Source: Dehalobacter sp.
Lineage (GTDB): Bacteria; Bacillota; Desulfitobacteriia; Desulfitobacteriales; Syntrophobotulaceae
DNA length: 64,000 nucleotides
Direction: 5' to 3'
Assembly (NCBI GenBank): GCA_023667845.1
Contig: JAMPIU010000143.1
Location: 312,574 to 376,573, forward strand
Below, in pieces: positions 1 to 8,695 of this stretch; position 1 is the stretch's first letter, and the number at the start of each line of letters is the position of its first letter. The notes below the pieces were generated by a model. The model did not search any database. It worked only from the letters and a program-made list of their open reading frames with translations, and was not told the DNA's origin. The position numbers and the translations under genes were made by a program.

Positions 1-1
1 A

Positions 2-289
2 AACCGGTACAAGTTGATCGCTTCCGGTCTGGACCCGAAAGTCTTAAGCACACTTCCGAGCGTCCTTCGTGCAGAGCAGCGTCAAACATTCGAAGCTGAA
101 GCAGGGACGGCCCGAAAAACGGAATGGCAGATTGAGATCGAAAGCACCGAAGAACTTCCGGCTTTGGTTCGGACACTCAGTGAGCACGGGATCGGGGTCT
201 ACGAGCTCACGCCGCTGGAACCGCATCTGGAAGAAATCTTCCTGTATTGGATGAACCGAAAGGAGCCGGAAAATGTGGACCATCGCTAA
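2..289 (+). CDS. ABC transporter ATP-binding protein, C-terminal part (cut by window edge)
   Basis: The reading frame is open from the left edge, so only about 95 C-terminal residues are present and the Walker motifs lie outside. The ending LEEIFLYWMNRKEPE resembles the C-terminus of drug- or polysaccharide-export ABC ATPases, where an LEExFL block closes the protein. Its 3' end overlaps the start of the following permease gene by 17 bases, indicating translational coupling. Together they would form one ABC-2 type exporter; the substrate cannot be read from sequence. Confidence 0.75.
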   Translation, partial: NRYKLIASGLDPKVLSTLPSVLRAEQRQTFEAEAGTARKTEWQIEIESTEELPALVRTLSEHGIGVYELTPLEPHLEEIFLYWMNRKEPENVDHR

Positions 290-1142
290 ACTTTCTTTCA
301 AAGAAATCCTCTATAAACGCATCTTCCTGATTGCTCTGATCATGACGTTGGCCTACTTGCTGCTGTATGGAATCGCGACCCATTATGCCGCGGCGTCATC
401 GTTGGAATCGCTGAATCAAATGGATCCGGACCAAAAAGCAGCCATGAGCCTGCAACTGAAAATGGTCGGTTCACAGCTTTTGAGTATGGGCCTCTTTTTT
501 GCCAACTTTATTATTGGTCTGCTGACGATTCTGGCAACGGTAGGCAGTATTGCCGGTAATATCGAAAGCCATCAAATCGATCCGATCCTAACCCGGCCCA
601 TCCGGCGTATGGATTTTGTGTTAGGTAGATATCTTGGATATGGAATCCTTTTGATGGGATATACGTTGTTTTTCTTTCTTGCGATCATTCTCGTGAATCA
701 TCTGTTTGGAGGTCTGCTGCAAGCGAATCTGCTCTTCAGCAACATCCTGAAAGCAAGTTTTGTTTTCGCCTGCGTTCCCTTGATCATGATTGCTCCGGCG
801 TTGTTCTTCAGTGCGAATTTCGGTACGATGAATAGCGGGATCATTCTGATCGTTCTCTATGGCATGAGCTTTATCGGCGGTTTTGTGGAACAACTGGGAA
901 ACATTCTGCAAAACACAGCCTTAGTGAATATTGGGGTCGTATCCAGCCTGCTGTTTCCCGCCGATACGCTGTTCCGCTATATGAACACCCTCCTGGACGC
1001 CGGCAATGCCGGATCTTTTAATCCGGCTTCCCTTCTCTTTGGCACCGGTTCGCCGAGTACCCTGATGCTCGTTTACTGTGTTGTTTATGTACTCTTGATT
1101 CTGCTGCTCGGGATTCAGTCATTTGGGCGCAGAGATATATAA
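273..1142 (+). CDS. ABC-2 type transporter permease
   Basis: This is a 289-residue integral membrane protein with about six hydrophobic segments, the first near residues 15-37 and the last at the C-terminus. A cytoplasmic region at about residues 108-118 (DPILTRPIRRM) is typical of ABC-2 permeases. It overlaps the upstream ATPase gene and is the likely membrane partner of that protein. The family exports varied substrates and nothing here narrows it. A hairpin at 1279-1316 probably ends this transcript. Confidence 0.85.
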   Translation: MWTIAKLSFKEILYKRIFLIALIMTLAYLLLYGIATHYAAASSLESLNQMDPDQKAAMSLQLKMVGSQLLSMGLFFANFIIGLLTILATVGSIAGNIESHQIDPILTRPIRRMDFVLGRYLGYGILLMGYTLFFFLAIILVNHLFGGLLQANLLFSNILKASFVFACVPLIMIAPALFFSANFGTMNSGIILIVLYGMSFIGGFVEQLGNILQNTALVNIGVVSSLLFPADTLFRYMNTLLDAGNAGSFNPASLLFGTGSPSTLMLVYCVVYVLLILLLGIQSFGRRDI

Positions 1143-1278
1143 GCAAGGTGGATCATACATTGTACTGCAGCTGGACGGGGATAATCCGGGATATGTCATT
1201 GTCAACGGCAAATCCCCGGCAGAAACCGAGGCCCTGTACGAGTCCATTTTTCATATAGGTCAGATTGACGCTGTGTAT

Positions 1279-1316
1279 CCAGCTTGGCTTTTTCATAAGC
1301 CGGCTGGATTTTTATT
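1279..1316 (+). terminator. Rho-independent terminator after the first ABC operon
   Basis: The arms CCAGC-tt-GGCTT and AAGCC-g-GCTGG enclose a six-base loop and are followed by a T-rich stretch. It lies about 140 bases after the permease stop. Confidence 0.7.
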
Positions 1317-1415
1317 ATGATCGCAGGATTTTTGTACAGATACTAAAAAAGGGATATGCAGAAGGATAGAGAATTATAAAACGAACTTATCGATTGCAGT
1401 AAAGGAGATTAATAT

Positions 1416-2129
1416 ATGATTGACGTCCGGAACATGACCAAAAAATACGGCAAGCTGGCGGCCAATGACAACATTAACCTGTCCGTGGGACGCGGCGAGC
1501 TGGCCGTACTGCTCGGCCCCAACGGGGCGGGTAAATCAACGCTGATCAAATCTGTTTGCGGTCTGCTGCGTTTCCAAGGTACCATCACCATCGACGGGCA
1601 TAAGAATCATACGGTGGAGGCCAAACGGATACTAGGGTATGTGCCGGAGTTTCCTGTGTTGTACCCGATGCTGACAGTGGCGGAGCACCTGGAGTTCATT
1701 GCCAAAGCATACCGGCTGGTGGCTTGGGAGGAAAGAGGGGAGGCCTTGCTTCGCCGTTTTGAGCTGGACGATAAAAAAATGAAGCTTGGTAAAGAGCTTT
1801 CCAAAGGAATGCAGCAAAAGGTCAGTGTCTGCTGTGCGCTCCTGCCCCAGCCCAAGGCTGTTATTCTGGATGAACCGCTGGTCGGTCTGGACCCGCATGG
1901 GATCCGTGAACTGAAAGCGGTCATTGCGGGGCTGCGGGACAGCGGCTGCGCGCTGCTTGTCAGCACCCATATGATCGAAAGCCTGGAGGAAAACTGGGAT
2001 GTAACCTATATCATGGTCAAGGGCCGGATCGCGCGCGTTTGCCGCCGTACGGATATCGCAGCCGGCCAAAGCCTTGAGGATGTTTATTTCAGCATCACGG
2101 AAGGAAAAATCCAGGAGGAAACGCCATGA
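1416..2129 (+). CDS. ABC transporter ATP-binding protein
   Basis: A 237-residue nucleotide-binding subunit. Walker A is GPNGAGKST (34-42), the signature is a degenerate LSKGM (128-132), and Walker B is AVILDEP (148-154), followed by the D-loop GLDP. The switch histidine lies in the STHM motif. The start is ATG with AAAGGAG upstream. The stop overlaps the start of the next gene as ATGA, so ATPase and permease are co-translated. This is an export-type ABC ATPase; its substrate is unknown. Confidence 0.9.
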   Translation: MIDVRNMTKKYGKLAANDNINLSVGRGELAVLLGPNGAGKSTLIKSVCGLLRFQGTITIDGHKNHTVEAKRILGYVPEFPVLYPMLTVAEHLEFIAKAYRLVAWEERGEALLRRFELDDKKMKLGKELSKGMQQKVSVCCALLPQPKAVILDEPLVGLDPHGIRELKAVIAGLRDSGCALLVSTHMIESLEENWDVTYIMVKGRIARVCRRTDIAAGQSLEDVYFSITEGKIQEETP

Positions 2130-3715
2130 ACAGTCTCGTTTTTTTGCTGGTAAAAAGCGCCAGGAACAGACTGCTGGAGCTGCTTCGGAAGCCGGCGAAG
2201 CTGGTGTTATGGGTGCTTGTGATTGCAGGGATTGGCGGAGTGTTTCTCACTTCCCTGTTTACAAAGCAAAGCACGGCCGGTTCGCATGATCTTGTTTGGC
2301 TCAAGGGCATCCTTTTCCTTCTCATCCTGATTTTTGTCGTGACCGCCATCCAAAAGGGCTTAGCCAATGGTGACGTTATTTTCGAGATGAACGATGTCAA
2401 TTTGCTGTTTGTTTCACCGGTCAGTTCCCGTATGATCCTGATGTACGGCATCGTGCGCATGGCAAAGATGTCTTTCTTGGCAGGCTTTTTTATCCTGTTT
2501 CAAAGCAATTCCTTAAGCCAGGGCTTTGGGGTCGGCTTTGATGCGGTGCTCCTGGTACTGCTCGGTTTTATCCTGGCTGTCGGCATGCTCCAAATCCTGT
2601 CGCTTCTTATCTACAGCCTGACCAATGGAAAACCGGCGCGGAAGCTGGCTGTCCGGCTGCTTACCGCTCTGGCCTTTCTCCCGCTTATTGTTTATACCGG
2701 CATCCAGCTTCTCGGCACAGGTGATCTTCTTTCGGCGCTGGAAAACACGCTGCATTCGCCATTTGCCGCTTGGACGCCGGTGGCAGGCTGGGCATCGGCA
2801 GGTACAGTTTCCCTGATTTCCGGCGATCTGGGAACCGGATTTTTCTTTCTGGGGCTGCTGGTGCTGTCCGGGGCGCTCTTAATTCTCTATATCGCCTTGA
2901 GCAACCCCGATTATTATGAAGATGTCCTGGTTGCCACGGAAACCGCGTTTGAGAAAAAGCGCGTCTTAGCCGAAGGGCAGATCAACACAGAAGCGTTATC
3001 AACAAAAAAAGTGAAGGTTGCAAAAACCGGTATCAATGGTCTGGGACCCAGCACCATTTTTTATAAGCACCTGCGGGAATCCTTTCGTGCCAACCGTCTC
3101 GGTCTTTGGGGAGTGTCGTCCATCATCGTGGTATTCGGCGCAGCCCTGTTTTCAATGTTTCTGCGCGGCGAGGACGGCGGGACCTTCATTTTGCTGCAAA
3201 CTCTGATGTGGATGCAGATTTTTCTGATCGGAACGGGCCGCGGCTTGAAAGAGCTTTATATGCATTATATCTACCTGATTCCCGCAAGCTCTTTTCGGAA
3301 AATCGTCTGGAGCAACCTGGAAATCGCGTTTAAGGTACTGGTAGAAAGTGTGGTTATTTTCGGCATCGCGGGCCTGATCATGGGGGATTCGGTTTGGCTG
3401 ATTGCTGCGGCCATTGTGGTTTTCACCCTATTTTCGTTTTTACTCTTGGGCGTCAACTATCTTTCTTTGCGCTGGACGGGCGCGGACATCAGCGCGGGGC
3501 TCCTGATTTTCATTTACACCATTGCCGTTATCGTTATCATGTTGCCCGGCCTGATTGCCGCCTTTGTCATCGGCAGTAAGATCGCGGGAAGCGGCGTGCT
3601 GATCGGACTTGGGGTGCTGGCCTTATGGGAATTGCTGGCTGCGCTCGGCTGCTTCGCGCTGTCCAGGGGCGTTTTGCACCGCATGGATATGCCCGTGCTG
3701 AGAACTGGAAAGTAA
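2126..3715 (+). CDS. Putative ABC exporter membrane protein
   Basis: A 529-residue polytopic membrane protein starting inside the stop codon of the ATPase gene. Hydrophobic segments are grouped at about residues 25-45, 55-75, 100-180 and 220-255, and again from about 320 to the end, with a soluble stretch at about 265-305. The size and arrangement fit the large putative ABC-exporter permeases of Firmicutes. It forms a two-gene transporter with the upstream ATPase. No substrate is suggested by the context. Confidence 0.75.
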   Translation: MNSLVFLLVKSARNRLLELLRKPAKLVLWVLVIAGIGGVFLTSLFTKQSTAGSHDLVWLKGILFLLILIFVVTAIQKGLANGDVIFEMNDVNLLFVSPVSSRMILMYGIVRMAKMSFLAGFFILFQSNSLSQGFGVGFDAVLLVLLGFILAVGMLQILSLLIYSLTNGKPARKLAVRLLTALAFLPLIVYTGIQLLGTGDLLSALENTLHSPFAAWTPVAGWASAGTVSLISGDLGTGFFFLGLLVLSGALLILYIALSNPDYYEDVLVATETAFEKKRVLAEGQINTEALSTKKVKVAKTGINGLGPSTIFYKHLRESFRANRLGLWGVSSIIVVFGAALFSMFLRGEDGGTFILLQTLMWMQIFLIGTGRGLKELYMHYIYLIPASSFRKIVWSNLEIAFKVLVESVVIFGIAGLIMGDSVWLIAAAIVVFTLFSFLLLGVNYLSLRWTGADISAGLLIFIYTIAVIVIMLPGLIAAFVIGSKIAGSGVLIGLGVLALWELLAALGCFALSRGVLHRMDMPVLRTGK

Positions 3716-3784
3716 TAAAGTTTCAAAAGTTATTTCCTGTCATCCTCAGGCTCATATTTAAATAAAACGGTTAAGTACTTTTCC

Positions 3785-3822
3785 AAAGTCAATACATCAA
3801 ATATATTTGATGTATTGACTTT
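3785..3822. promoter_or_regulatory. 38-bp perfect palindrome, ArsR/SmtB-type operator or bidirectional terminator
   Basis: Two 19-base arms meet without a spacer. The core ATCAAATATATTTGAT is the form bound by ArsR/SmtB-family repressors. The arm ends in a run of T, so the same element could also terminate the ABC operon transcript. Related sites follow at 3848-3889 and at 5576-5616 before the ArsR gene. Confidence 0.65.
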
Positions 3823-3847
3823 TTGTTTTGTGTAGCATATACTCTAT

Positions 3848-3889
3848 TATATCAAAATAATTTGATATATATAACAAATTATTTTGATA
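3848..3889. promoter_or_regulatory. Double ArsR-type operator upstream of the permease gene
   Basis: TATATCAAA-ATAA-TTTGATATA is a 9-4-9 inverted repeat. A second, inverted copy (CAAATTATTTTGATA) follows after ten bases, so the pair forms a larger 15-base-arm dyad at 3850-3889. This is the expected place for repression of the permease operon by the ArsR protein encoded at 5635. Confidence 0.65.
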
Positions 3890-4013
3890 TGCAGAAACAG
3901 TCGCGGTCAGCTCAAATCCAGCAAAGGAGACGCAATTCACTCATTATACCGAATTGGCAGTGGCTATAATTCGCAAAGGTGATTATGGGTTCAAAATTGG
4001 AGGTGTGGTATAG

Positions 4014-5024
4014 GTGTTCTCAGTAATTGGTCATATATCAAGTTTTTTATACAATTTGCTAACTGCGTTGCTAAAATGGATCTTTGGCTTGTTCAGCCAA
4101 AATCCGGAATTCCTGAATTCAGCACGTTTCAAGGACTCCGTAGAATACTTTTTCACAGATGCGATAGTTATCTTCCTGATGCTGATTATTATCATATTCA
4201 TCGTATCAATATTAAGGAGCTTCTTTCCTCCTGAAAGAACCAAAAAACTTTTGGGGGAGCAAGGAAAAGCGCGCGGGTTTATCGGTAATATTGCTGCTGC
4301 CCTTCTGGGTATTGTAACTCCCTTTTGCTCTTGTTCTGCTGTTCCCGTATTTATAGGTTTTATAGAAGCAGGAATACCCTTGGGCGTAACCTTCTCATTC
4401 CTTATATCTTCACCAATGGTAAACGAGGTTGCACTCGTCATGCTTTGGGGCTTGTTCGGTTGGAAAATAGCTATCTTATACATTACAACAGGAGTAATCG
4501 TAGCAATTGTTGCAGGATTCATCATTGGCAAACTAAAGATGGAAAGATATCTTGAAGACGATGTATTTTCTATACGTATGGGCGATGCTGAGCTAGTAAA
4601 GCCTACCTGGAAGCAGCGAATTTCAGATGCCTGGCGCTATGACCTGAATTTGCTCAAGAAAATCTGGCCGTATGTAGTTATCGGCCTGGCAATTGGAGCT
4701 GCCATACACGGTTGGGCTCCTGGTGACTGGCTTGCAAAGTATGCAGGAAAAGGCAATCCTTTTGCAGTTCCAATCGCCGTTCTTATGGGTATACCCCTGT
4801 ATTCCAATGCTGCAGGAACACTGCCTATTATCAGCGAACTCACTAAGTTGGGAGTCCCTATGGGTACGGCGTTGTCGTTTATGATGGCGGTAACGGCCTT
4901 AAGCCTGCCGGAAATGATAATACTCCGCAAGGTTTTAAAGCCCAAATTACTTGCAGTATTTATAGGGATTATGGCAGTTACCATTATATTTATAGGCTAC
5001 TTTTTCAATATAATTTTAGTCTAG
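4014..5024 (+). CDS. ArsP/YraQ-like permease (DUF318 family)
   Basis: A 336-residue membrane protein with about eight hydrophobic segments. The motif PFCSCSAVP, with Cys105 and Cys107, and the later block SSPMVNEVALV are hallmarks of the DUF318 permease family, which includes ArsP, an exporter of trivalent organoarsenicals. The start is GTG, with GGAGG about 15 bases upstream. The ArsR-type operators before it and the ArsR gene after it support metal or metalloid export. The exact substrate is inferred, not shown. Confidence 0.8.
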   Translation: MFSVIGHISSFLYNLLTALLKWIFGLFSQNPEFLNSARFKDSVEYFFTDAIVIFLMLIIIIFIVSILRSFFPPERTKKLLGEQGKARGFIGNIAAALLGIVTPFCSCSAVPVFIGFIEAGIPLGVTFSFLISSPMVNEVALVMLWGLFGWKIAILYITTGVIVAIVAGFIIGKLKMERYLEDDVFSIRMGDAELVKPTWKQRISDAWRYDLNLLKKIWPYVVIGLAIGAAIHGWAPGDWLAKYAGKGNPFAVPIAVLMGIPLYSNAAGTLPIISELTKLGVPMGTALSFMMAVTALSLPEMIILRKVLKPKLLAVFIGIMAVTIIFIGYFFNIILV

Positions 5025-5066
5025 AATAATCAATCATTGTACCTGCATTAATACTCTGTAAATTCA

Positions 5067-5291
5067 ATGACAATTTATGGACTGAAAGGCGAACACAAGG
5101 GATTTACCCAAACTGTTGAGATAAGTGTAATGCCCATTCGGCCAGGTGTATTTATGGTTGGTTGGCAGGAAGAAAACCAAACAACCGTAACCCATATTGA
5201 GGATTTCGAAAAAGGTATCGTTTACACAAATATAACGCTGCCGGGCAATAAATCACTCCGCTTACAGGGACCTTTTAAACAGGTGAAATAG
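5067..5291 (+). CDS. Small MoaF-like beta-rich protein
   Basis: A 74-residue protein with alternating beta-strand pattern and no signal peptide. The block FMVGWQEENQTTVTHIEDF resembles the C-terminal part of MoaF-like (calycin-fold) proteins. No good ribosome binding site is visible before the ATG, so it may be poorly translated or coupled to the permease. It sits in the arsenic-type cluster. The family assignment is tentative and no function is claimed. Confidence 0.5.
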   Translation: MTIYGLKGEHKGFTQTVEISVMPIRPGVFMVGWQEENQTTVTHIEDFEKGIVYTNITLPGNKSLRLQGPFKQVK

Positions 5292-5329
5292 CTAGACAAT
5301 TTTTTAAATATGAAAGGGTTGAATTTTCA

Positions 5330-5572
5330 ATGAATATTAAAGTCTTGGTATCCTGCTGTTCCGATTATGGTCTAAAAGAGAAAACCGATGAAGTGATTAA
5401 AGAAATAGGTATAGACGCGACAGTCGAGAAAGTCAAAGATATGAAAACGCTAATGTCCTATGGCGTTATGAAGGGTCCAGCCATTGTTATAAATGAGAAA
5501 GTAAAATCTATGGGAAGAGTCCCAAGTAAAGATGAAATTAAAAAATATATACAGGATGAGATGGGTGTATGA
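5330..5572 (+). CDS. Thioredoxin-like (redox-active disulfide protein 2-like) small protein
   Basis: An 80-residue thioredoxin-fold protein. The beta-strand MNIKVLVS, the helix, and the cis-Pro segment GPAIVINE (about 49-56) match the small Thioredoxin_3 type proteins often found next to DUF318 permeases. The usual CxxC is replaced by two adjacent cysteines (Cys9-Cys10). A strong AAAGGG lies before the ATG. It probably handles thiols or metal in the permease pathway. Confidence 0.7.
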   Translation: MNIKVLVSCCSDYGLKEKTDEVIKEIGIDATVEKVKDMKTLMSYGVMKGPAIVINEKVKSMGRVPSKDEIKKYIQDEMGV

Positions 5573-5575
5573 TCT

Positions 5576-5616
5576 ATATCAAGCATATTTGATATTGTTA
5601 TCGATTTTATTTGATA
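5576..5616. promoter_or_regulatory. ArsR-type operators directly upstream of the ArsR gene
   Basis: ATATCAA-GCATAT-TTGATAT (5576-5595) is a clear 7-6-7 inverted repeat. A weaker second dyad, ATCGA..TTGATAT, follows at about 5600-5616. They lie between the thioredoxin-like gene and the ArsR ribosome binding site and match the sites at 3785-3889, so the repressor is probably autoregulated. Confidence 0.6.
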
Positions 5617-5634
5617 TAAAAGGAGGCGTTAACC

Positions 5635-5943
5635 ATAGATCCTTCATTTTCTGACTATGCAAGCCACTTTAAATCATTGTCGGATGAGTTAAGGCTAAAT
5701 ATTCTTTTCCATCTTTATCAGAATGGCGAGAAATGCGTATGCGAATTAACTGATTACTTTAAAATATCGCAATCTGCACTTTCATACCATTTAAAAATAC
5801 TCTCCGACAATGAGCTTCTTATAAAACGCCAAGAAGCAGTTTGGAATTTATACTCTTTGAATAAAGAGCATTTTATGTTCCCCATACTAAAATCAATTTT
5901 CAAAAACCAGATTAAAGTACTTGCCGATACAAGTGGAAAATGA
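5635..5943 (+). CDS. ArsR-family metal/metalloid-responsive repressor
   Basis: A winged-helix repressor of about 102 residues. The motif EKCVCELTDYF places a Cys-x-Cys pair in the metal-sensing helix, as in arsenic sensors of the ELCVCDL type, followed by the recognition helix SQSALSYHLKIL. The conserved N-terminus (DPSFSDYASHFKSLSDE) begins at an ATA codon at 5635, eight bases after AGGAGG. The first canonical start (TTG 5677) would delete the N-terminal helix and lacks a ribosome site. The ATA start is therefore preferred but unusual. Confidence 0.8.
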   Translation: MDPSFSDYASHFKSLSDELRLNILFHLYQNGEKCVCELTDYFKISQSALSYHLKILSDNELLIKRQEAVWNLYSLNKEHFMFPILKSIFKNQIKVLADTSGK

Positions 5944-5980
5944 TTCGGCTTTACCACAAACTGTTTATTCTACTTTTCGA

Positions 5981-7147
5981 TCAAACATGATGATGAAACC
6001 GGATCTGTAATTTCCCCTCATCCAGCTTGGCGGAAGCAATCTGTTTATTCAATAAATGCGGTGGCAGCATCATGCACCGCTTTTCATTTTTTATGGCGAT
6101 ATGAATCTCGCCACCGGCCTGAGAAAGCGTCATTTCCGATTTGTCGGCAAAGGGCAGGTGGAAAATCAGGACATCCTGATCGTTGTCCCGGAAGGTCTCC
6201 ATCAGGCGTGTCCGGCATAAAACGGCCTCCGGATTCATTTTACCGTAGAGATCCCCGATTTGGGCCAGTACCGGGACCGATTTGAGTTCGTGCTTCATCA
6301 GATTCAGATAAAAGACGGGAAGATCGGCAAAGCTTTCCCTGATTTCATTTAAGCCTTCATTTTGAAGTTCAACCCACCGGTTGAAATAACCGGACAGCGC
6401 CTCCTGCGGAAATACTTTATTGATGATGACGGCGTCTACCTGGTAATCAAACAGGCTCAGCCAGGTGAAGCTGCGTTTTGTTTCCTTGATGACGATTTTT
6501 TCAGGCGTTGTGACGAGGCGTACGGTCAGGACATCTTTGTTGAGCATCAGCGCCTGAAGGCGTTCGAGCTTAGCCATCAGCTTCGTCAGGTCTTCAAAGA
6601 CATTGTCTTTGGGCATCGGCATCTTGAGGACTTTTTCGATGACCGGCCCGGCGACCTTGACGGCCTGGCGCTTCACGGGAAGAATTTTGCTGACCATTTC
6701 TCCGAACATTTCCGGGTATTTCAGCAGGTTCAGCGTTTCACCCGTCGGCGCACAATCGACGATCAACACATCATATTTATTCTTTTCGTAATAGTCCAAC
6801 ACGGAAAATAAGGAAAACAGCTCTTCAAGACCGGGGAAAATGAGGAGCTCTTCCGCTTCAATTCCGCCTTCGGCCCGTGACAGGATCATTTGCTTGATGT
6901 AGGATTTTAAGCTTCCCCAAGCCGCCTCGCTTTCCCTGACGACGTCGATTTCCAGGGCGTCAAGGCAGGGGATGACCGCAGTCGGTTCACTGCCAAGCTT
7001 CATGTCGAGTGAATCAGTCAGGCTATGGGCTTGGTCGGTGCTCATGAGGAGGACGCGACGGCCCTTTGTGGCCAGCCTGATGGCGGTTGCGGCGGCGACA
7101 CTGGTCTTGCCGACCCCGCCTTTGCCGGTATATAAAATAATACGCAT
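5981..7147 (-). CDS. ArsA/GET3-like anion-transporting ATPase, second copy of the pair
   Basis: A 388-residue ATPase. Its deviant Walker A, GKGGVGKTSVAAATA, begins at about residue 8; Switch I contains STDQAHSL and the A-loop region reads DCAPTGETLNLL. The last 80 residues (from about IFHLPFADKSEM) resemble an HSP20-like beta-sandwich found at the C-terminus of some ArsA homologues. It is the last gene of a minus-strand operon begun by the MarR gene. The substrate is unknown; arsenite transport, protein targeting and redox roles are all possible. Confidence 0.85.
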   Translation of the reverse strand: MRIILYTGKGGVGKTSVAAATAIRLATKGRRVLLMSTDQAHSLTDSLDMKLGSEPTAVIPCLDALEIDVVRESEAAWGSLKSYIKQMILSRAEGGIEAEELLIFPGLEELFSLFSVLDYYEKNKYDVLIVDCAPTGETLNLLKYPEMFGEMVSKILPVKRQAVKVAGPVIEKVLKMPMPKDNVFEDLTKLMAKLERLQALMLNKDVLTVRLVTTPEKIVIKETKRSFTWLSLFDYQVDAVIINKVFPQEALSGYFNRWVELQNEGLNEIRESFADLPVFYLNLMKHELKSVPVLAQIGDLYGKMNPEAVLCRTRLMETFRDNDQDVLIFHLPFADKSEMTLSQAGGEIHIAIKNEKRCMMLPPHLLNKQIASAKLDEGKLQIRFHHHV

Positions 7148-7159
7148 GCTCTTTTCCTC

Positions 7160-7390
7160 CTAATCGATGGTTACCGTGTGAACTTTGCTGTCAGATTTAG
7201 TAGGGTCTGTGGTTTTCGAGGTTTTGGAGCTGTTCACCAGGCATTCCACCAGCAAGTCTTTGACTTCTTTTTCGATGACGGACAGGTGTTCTCTGACATT
7301 TTCGGGCATCAGGGTTTCCAGGGCTTCTTTTTGCAGCCGTTTCGCTTCGAGCATTTTTTGGATGAATTCAGGATTAATGGTTGTATCCAT
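7160..7390 (-). CDS. Small helical protein between two ArsA-like genes
   Basis: A 76-residue, mostly alpha-helical hydrophilic protein: a helical block at about residues 8-55 (containing MLEAKRLQKEALETLMPE), then a Ser/Thr/Lys-rich tail. There is no membrane segment or signal. It has a good ribosome site and only short gaps to both neighbouring ArsA genes (12 and 14 bases), so it is almost certainly co-expressed. I do not recognise the family; a linker or adaptor for the two ATPases is a guess. Confidence 0.7.
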   Translation of the reverse strand: MDTTINPEFIQKMLEAKRLQKEALETLMPENVREHLSVIEKEVKDLLVECLVNSSKTSKTTDPTKSDSKVHTVTID

Positions 7391-7404
7391 AGGGGTGACC
7401 TCCT

Positions 7405-8574
7405 CTATTTTGGTTCAAACCGTACTGTTAGCTTGCCATCGGTTAACTTGGCGGAGCTGACCAGATGATGGCGAAGGGTTGACGGTTTCGGGATGCTGCG
7501 TTTGAAGTTACCGATTTTCAGAATCAGATCGGTTGCGGATTCGTTGAAACGGATGTCGTCTTTTTCTACAAACGGCAGATCCAGGATTAAGGCATAGCCG
7601 GTTTCGGTCTTTTCATAATGCTCACCCAAAGAAGGGGGCTGAAGCTCGAACAGTGGGCTGCTTTCGGCCAAGATATCCGCCAGGCGTCCGATGCCGCCGA
7701 CACCGTTTAAATCGCTGTCAAACCAAGGGATGCGGCGGATCGTCCTGCCGGCAAACAAACTTTCAAGTTCTTCGGTGTATTGGGTTTGGATGGCTATCCA
7801 TTCAGCAAAGAACGGATTATCCAGATCCTGCGGTAATATCCGGTTGATATACAGGCAGTCCACGTTGAAGCCGTAAAGATTCAGATACATGAAGTTGCGT
7901 TTGGTTTCTTCAACCACCATCTTTTCAGGGATCGTGACCAGCCGGATGGCCGTTAGGGCGGGATCTTTAAGCAGCGTCTGAAGTTCAAGGAGTGTGGCGT
8001 AGAGCCTTTCGATATCCGTCATGGCCTTGCGGTCAGGCAGCTGGACTTTGAAGAGCGTTTTGGATATCGGCGACAAAATCCTTAGCGCGGCCTTGCCGAT
8101 CGGGAACATTTTCTCCATATACCAGGACAGCAGTTCAGGAAATTTAAGCAGCGCCAGCGTTTCGCCTGTGGGTGCGCAGTCTACGATGATGCGGTCATAA
8201 CGGCCGCTTTGATGCAGCGCCAAGATCTTAAGCAAGGAAAACAATTCGTCCATACCCGGAAAAACGGCGAGCTGTTCCAATTGTTCACCGCCCACGCCGC
8301 TCTCGCCAATCAGGCCGAGGACGGCTTTTTTCATATCCTTGAAGTCGTTTTCCATGACGTCGTGCGGATCGATTTCCAGCAAATGCAGGCCGTTGTCCAG
8401 AACGGTGATCTCGCTGCCAAGGGTCAATTCAAATAAGTCGCCGAGGTTATGGGCCATGTCGGTGCTGACAAGAAGCGTTTTCTTGCCTTCACCGGCGGAA
8501 AGCATGGCATGGGCTGCAGCGACGCTCGTTTTGCCGACACCGCCTTTGCCTGTAAATATCAAAATCGTACCCAT
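7405..8574 (-). CDS. ArsA/GET3-like anion-transporting ATPase, first copy of the pair
   Basis: A 389-residue paralogue of the ATPase at 5981-7147, with Walker A GKGGVGKTSVAAAHA at about residues 9-23, STDMAHNLGDLF in Switch I, and DCAPTGETLALL. It also carries the C-terminal HSP20-like segment (about residue 310 on, DLPFVEKDDIRFNE). Two half-size ATPases encoded together could form a heterodimer comparable to the fused two-domain ArsA. It is preceded by the MarR gene with a 121-base gap containing the direct repeat TCACTCGATGA. Confidence 0.85.
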   Translation of the reverse strand: MGTILIFTGKGGVGKTSVAAAHAMLSAGEGKKTLLVSTDMAHNLGDLFELTLGSEITVLDNGLHLLEIDPHDVMENDFKDMKKAVLGLIGESGVGGEQLEQLAVFPGMDELFSLLKILALHQSGRYDRIIVDCAPTGETLALLKFPELLSWYMEKMFPIGKAALRILSPISKTLFKVQLPDRKAMTDIERLYATLLELQTLLKDPALTAIRLVTIPEKMVVEETKRNFMYLNLYGFNVDCLYINRILPQDLDNPFFAEWIAIQTQYTEELESLFAGRTIRRIPWFDSDLNGVGGIGRLADILAESSPLFELQPPSLGEHYEKTETGYALILDLPFVEKDDIRFNESATDLILKIGNFKRSIPKPSTLRHHLVSSAKLTDGKLTVRFEPK

Positions 8575-8695
8575 CTAATAGACCCCTTTCTTAAATTCGA
8601 GATACGAATAGTTCTAGCGTGGAAGTATTTACTCTGAAGCAGACTAATCGTAATCATTCACTCATTGATCATTCAGTTGATGTTCACTCGATGAC

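Noticed and set aside
1123-1320. 65-codon frame overlapping the end of the first permease
   Set aside because: It starts with TTG, has no ribosome site, overlaps the permease and runs through the terminator hairpin at 1279-1316.
6362-6811. 149-codon plus-strand frame inside the ArsA-like gene
   Set aside because: It is antisense to a clear ATPase gene; composition and lack of a ribosome site mark it as a shadow frame.
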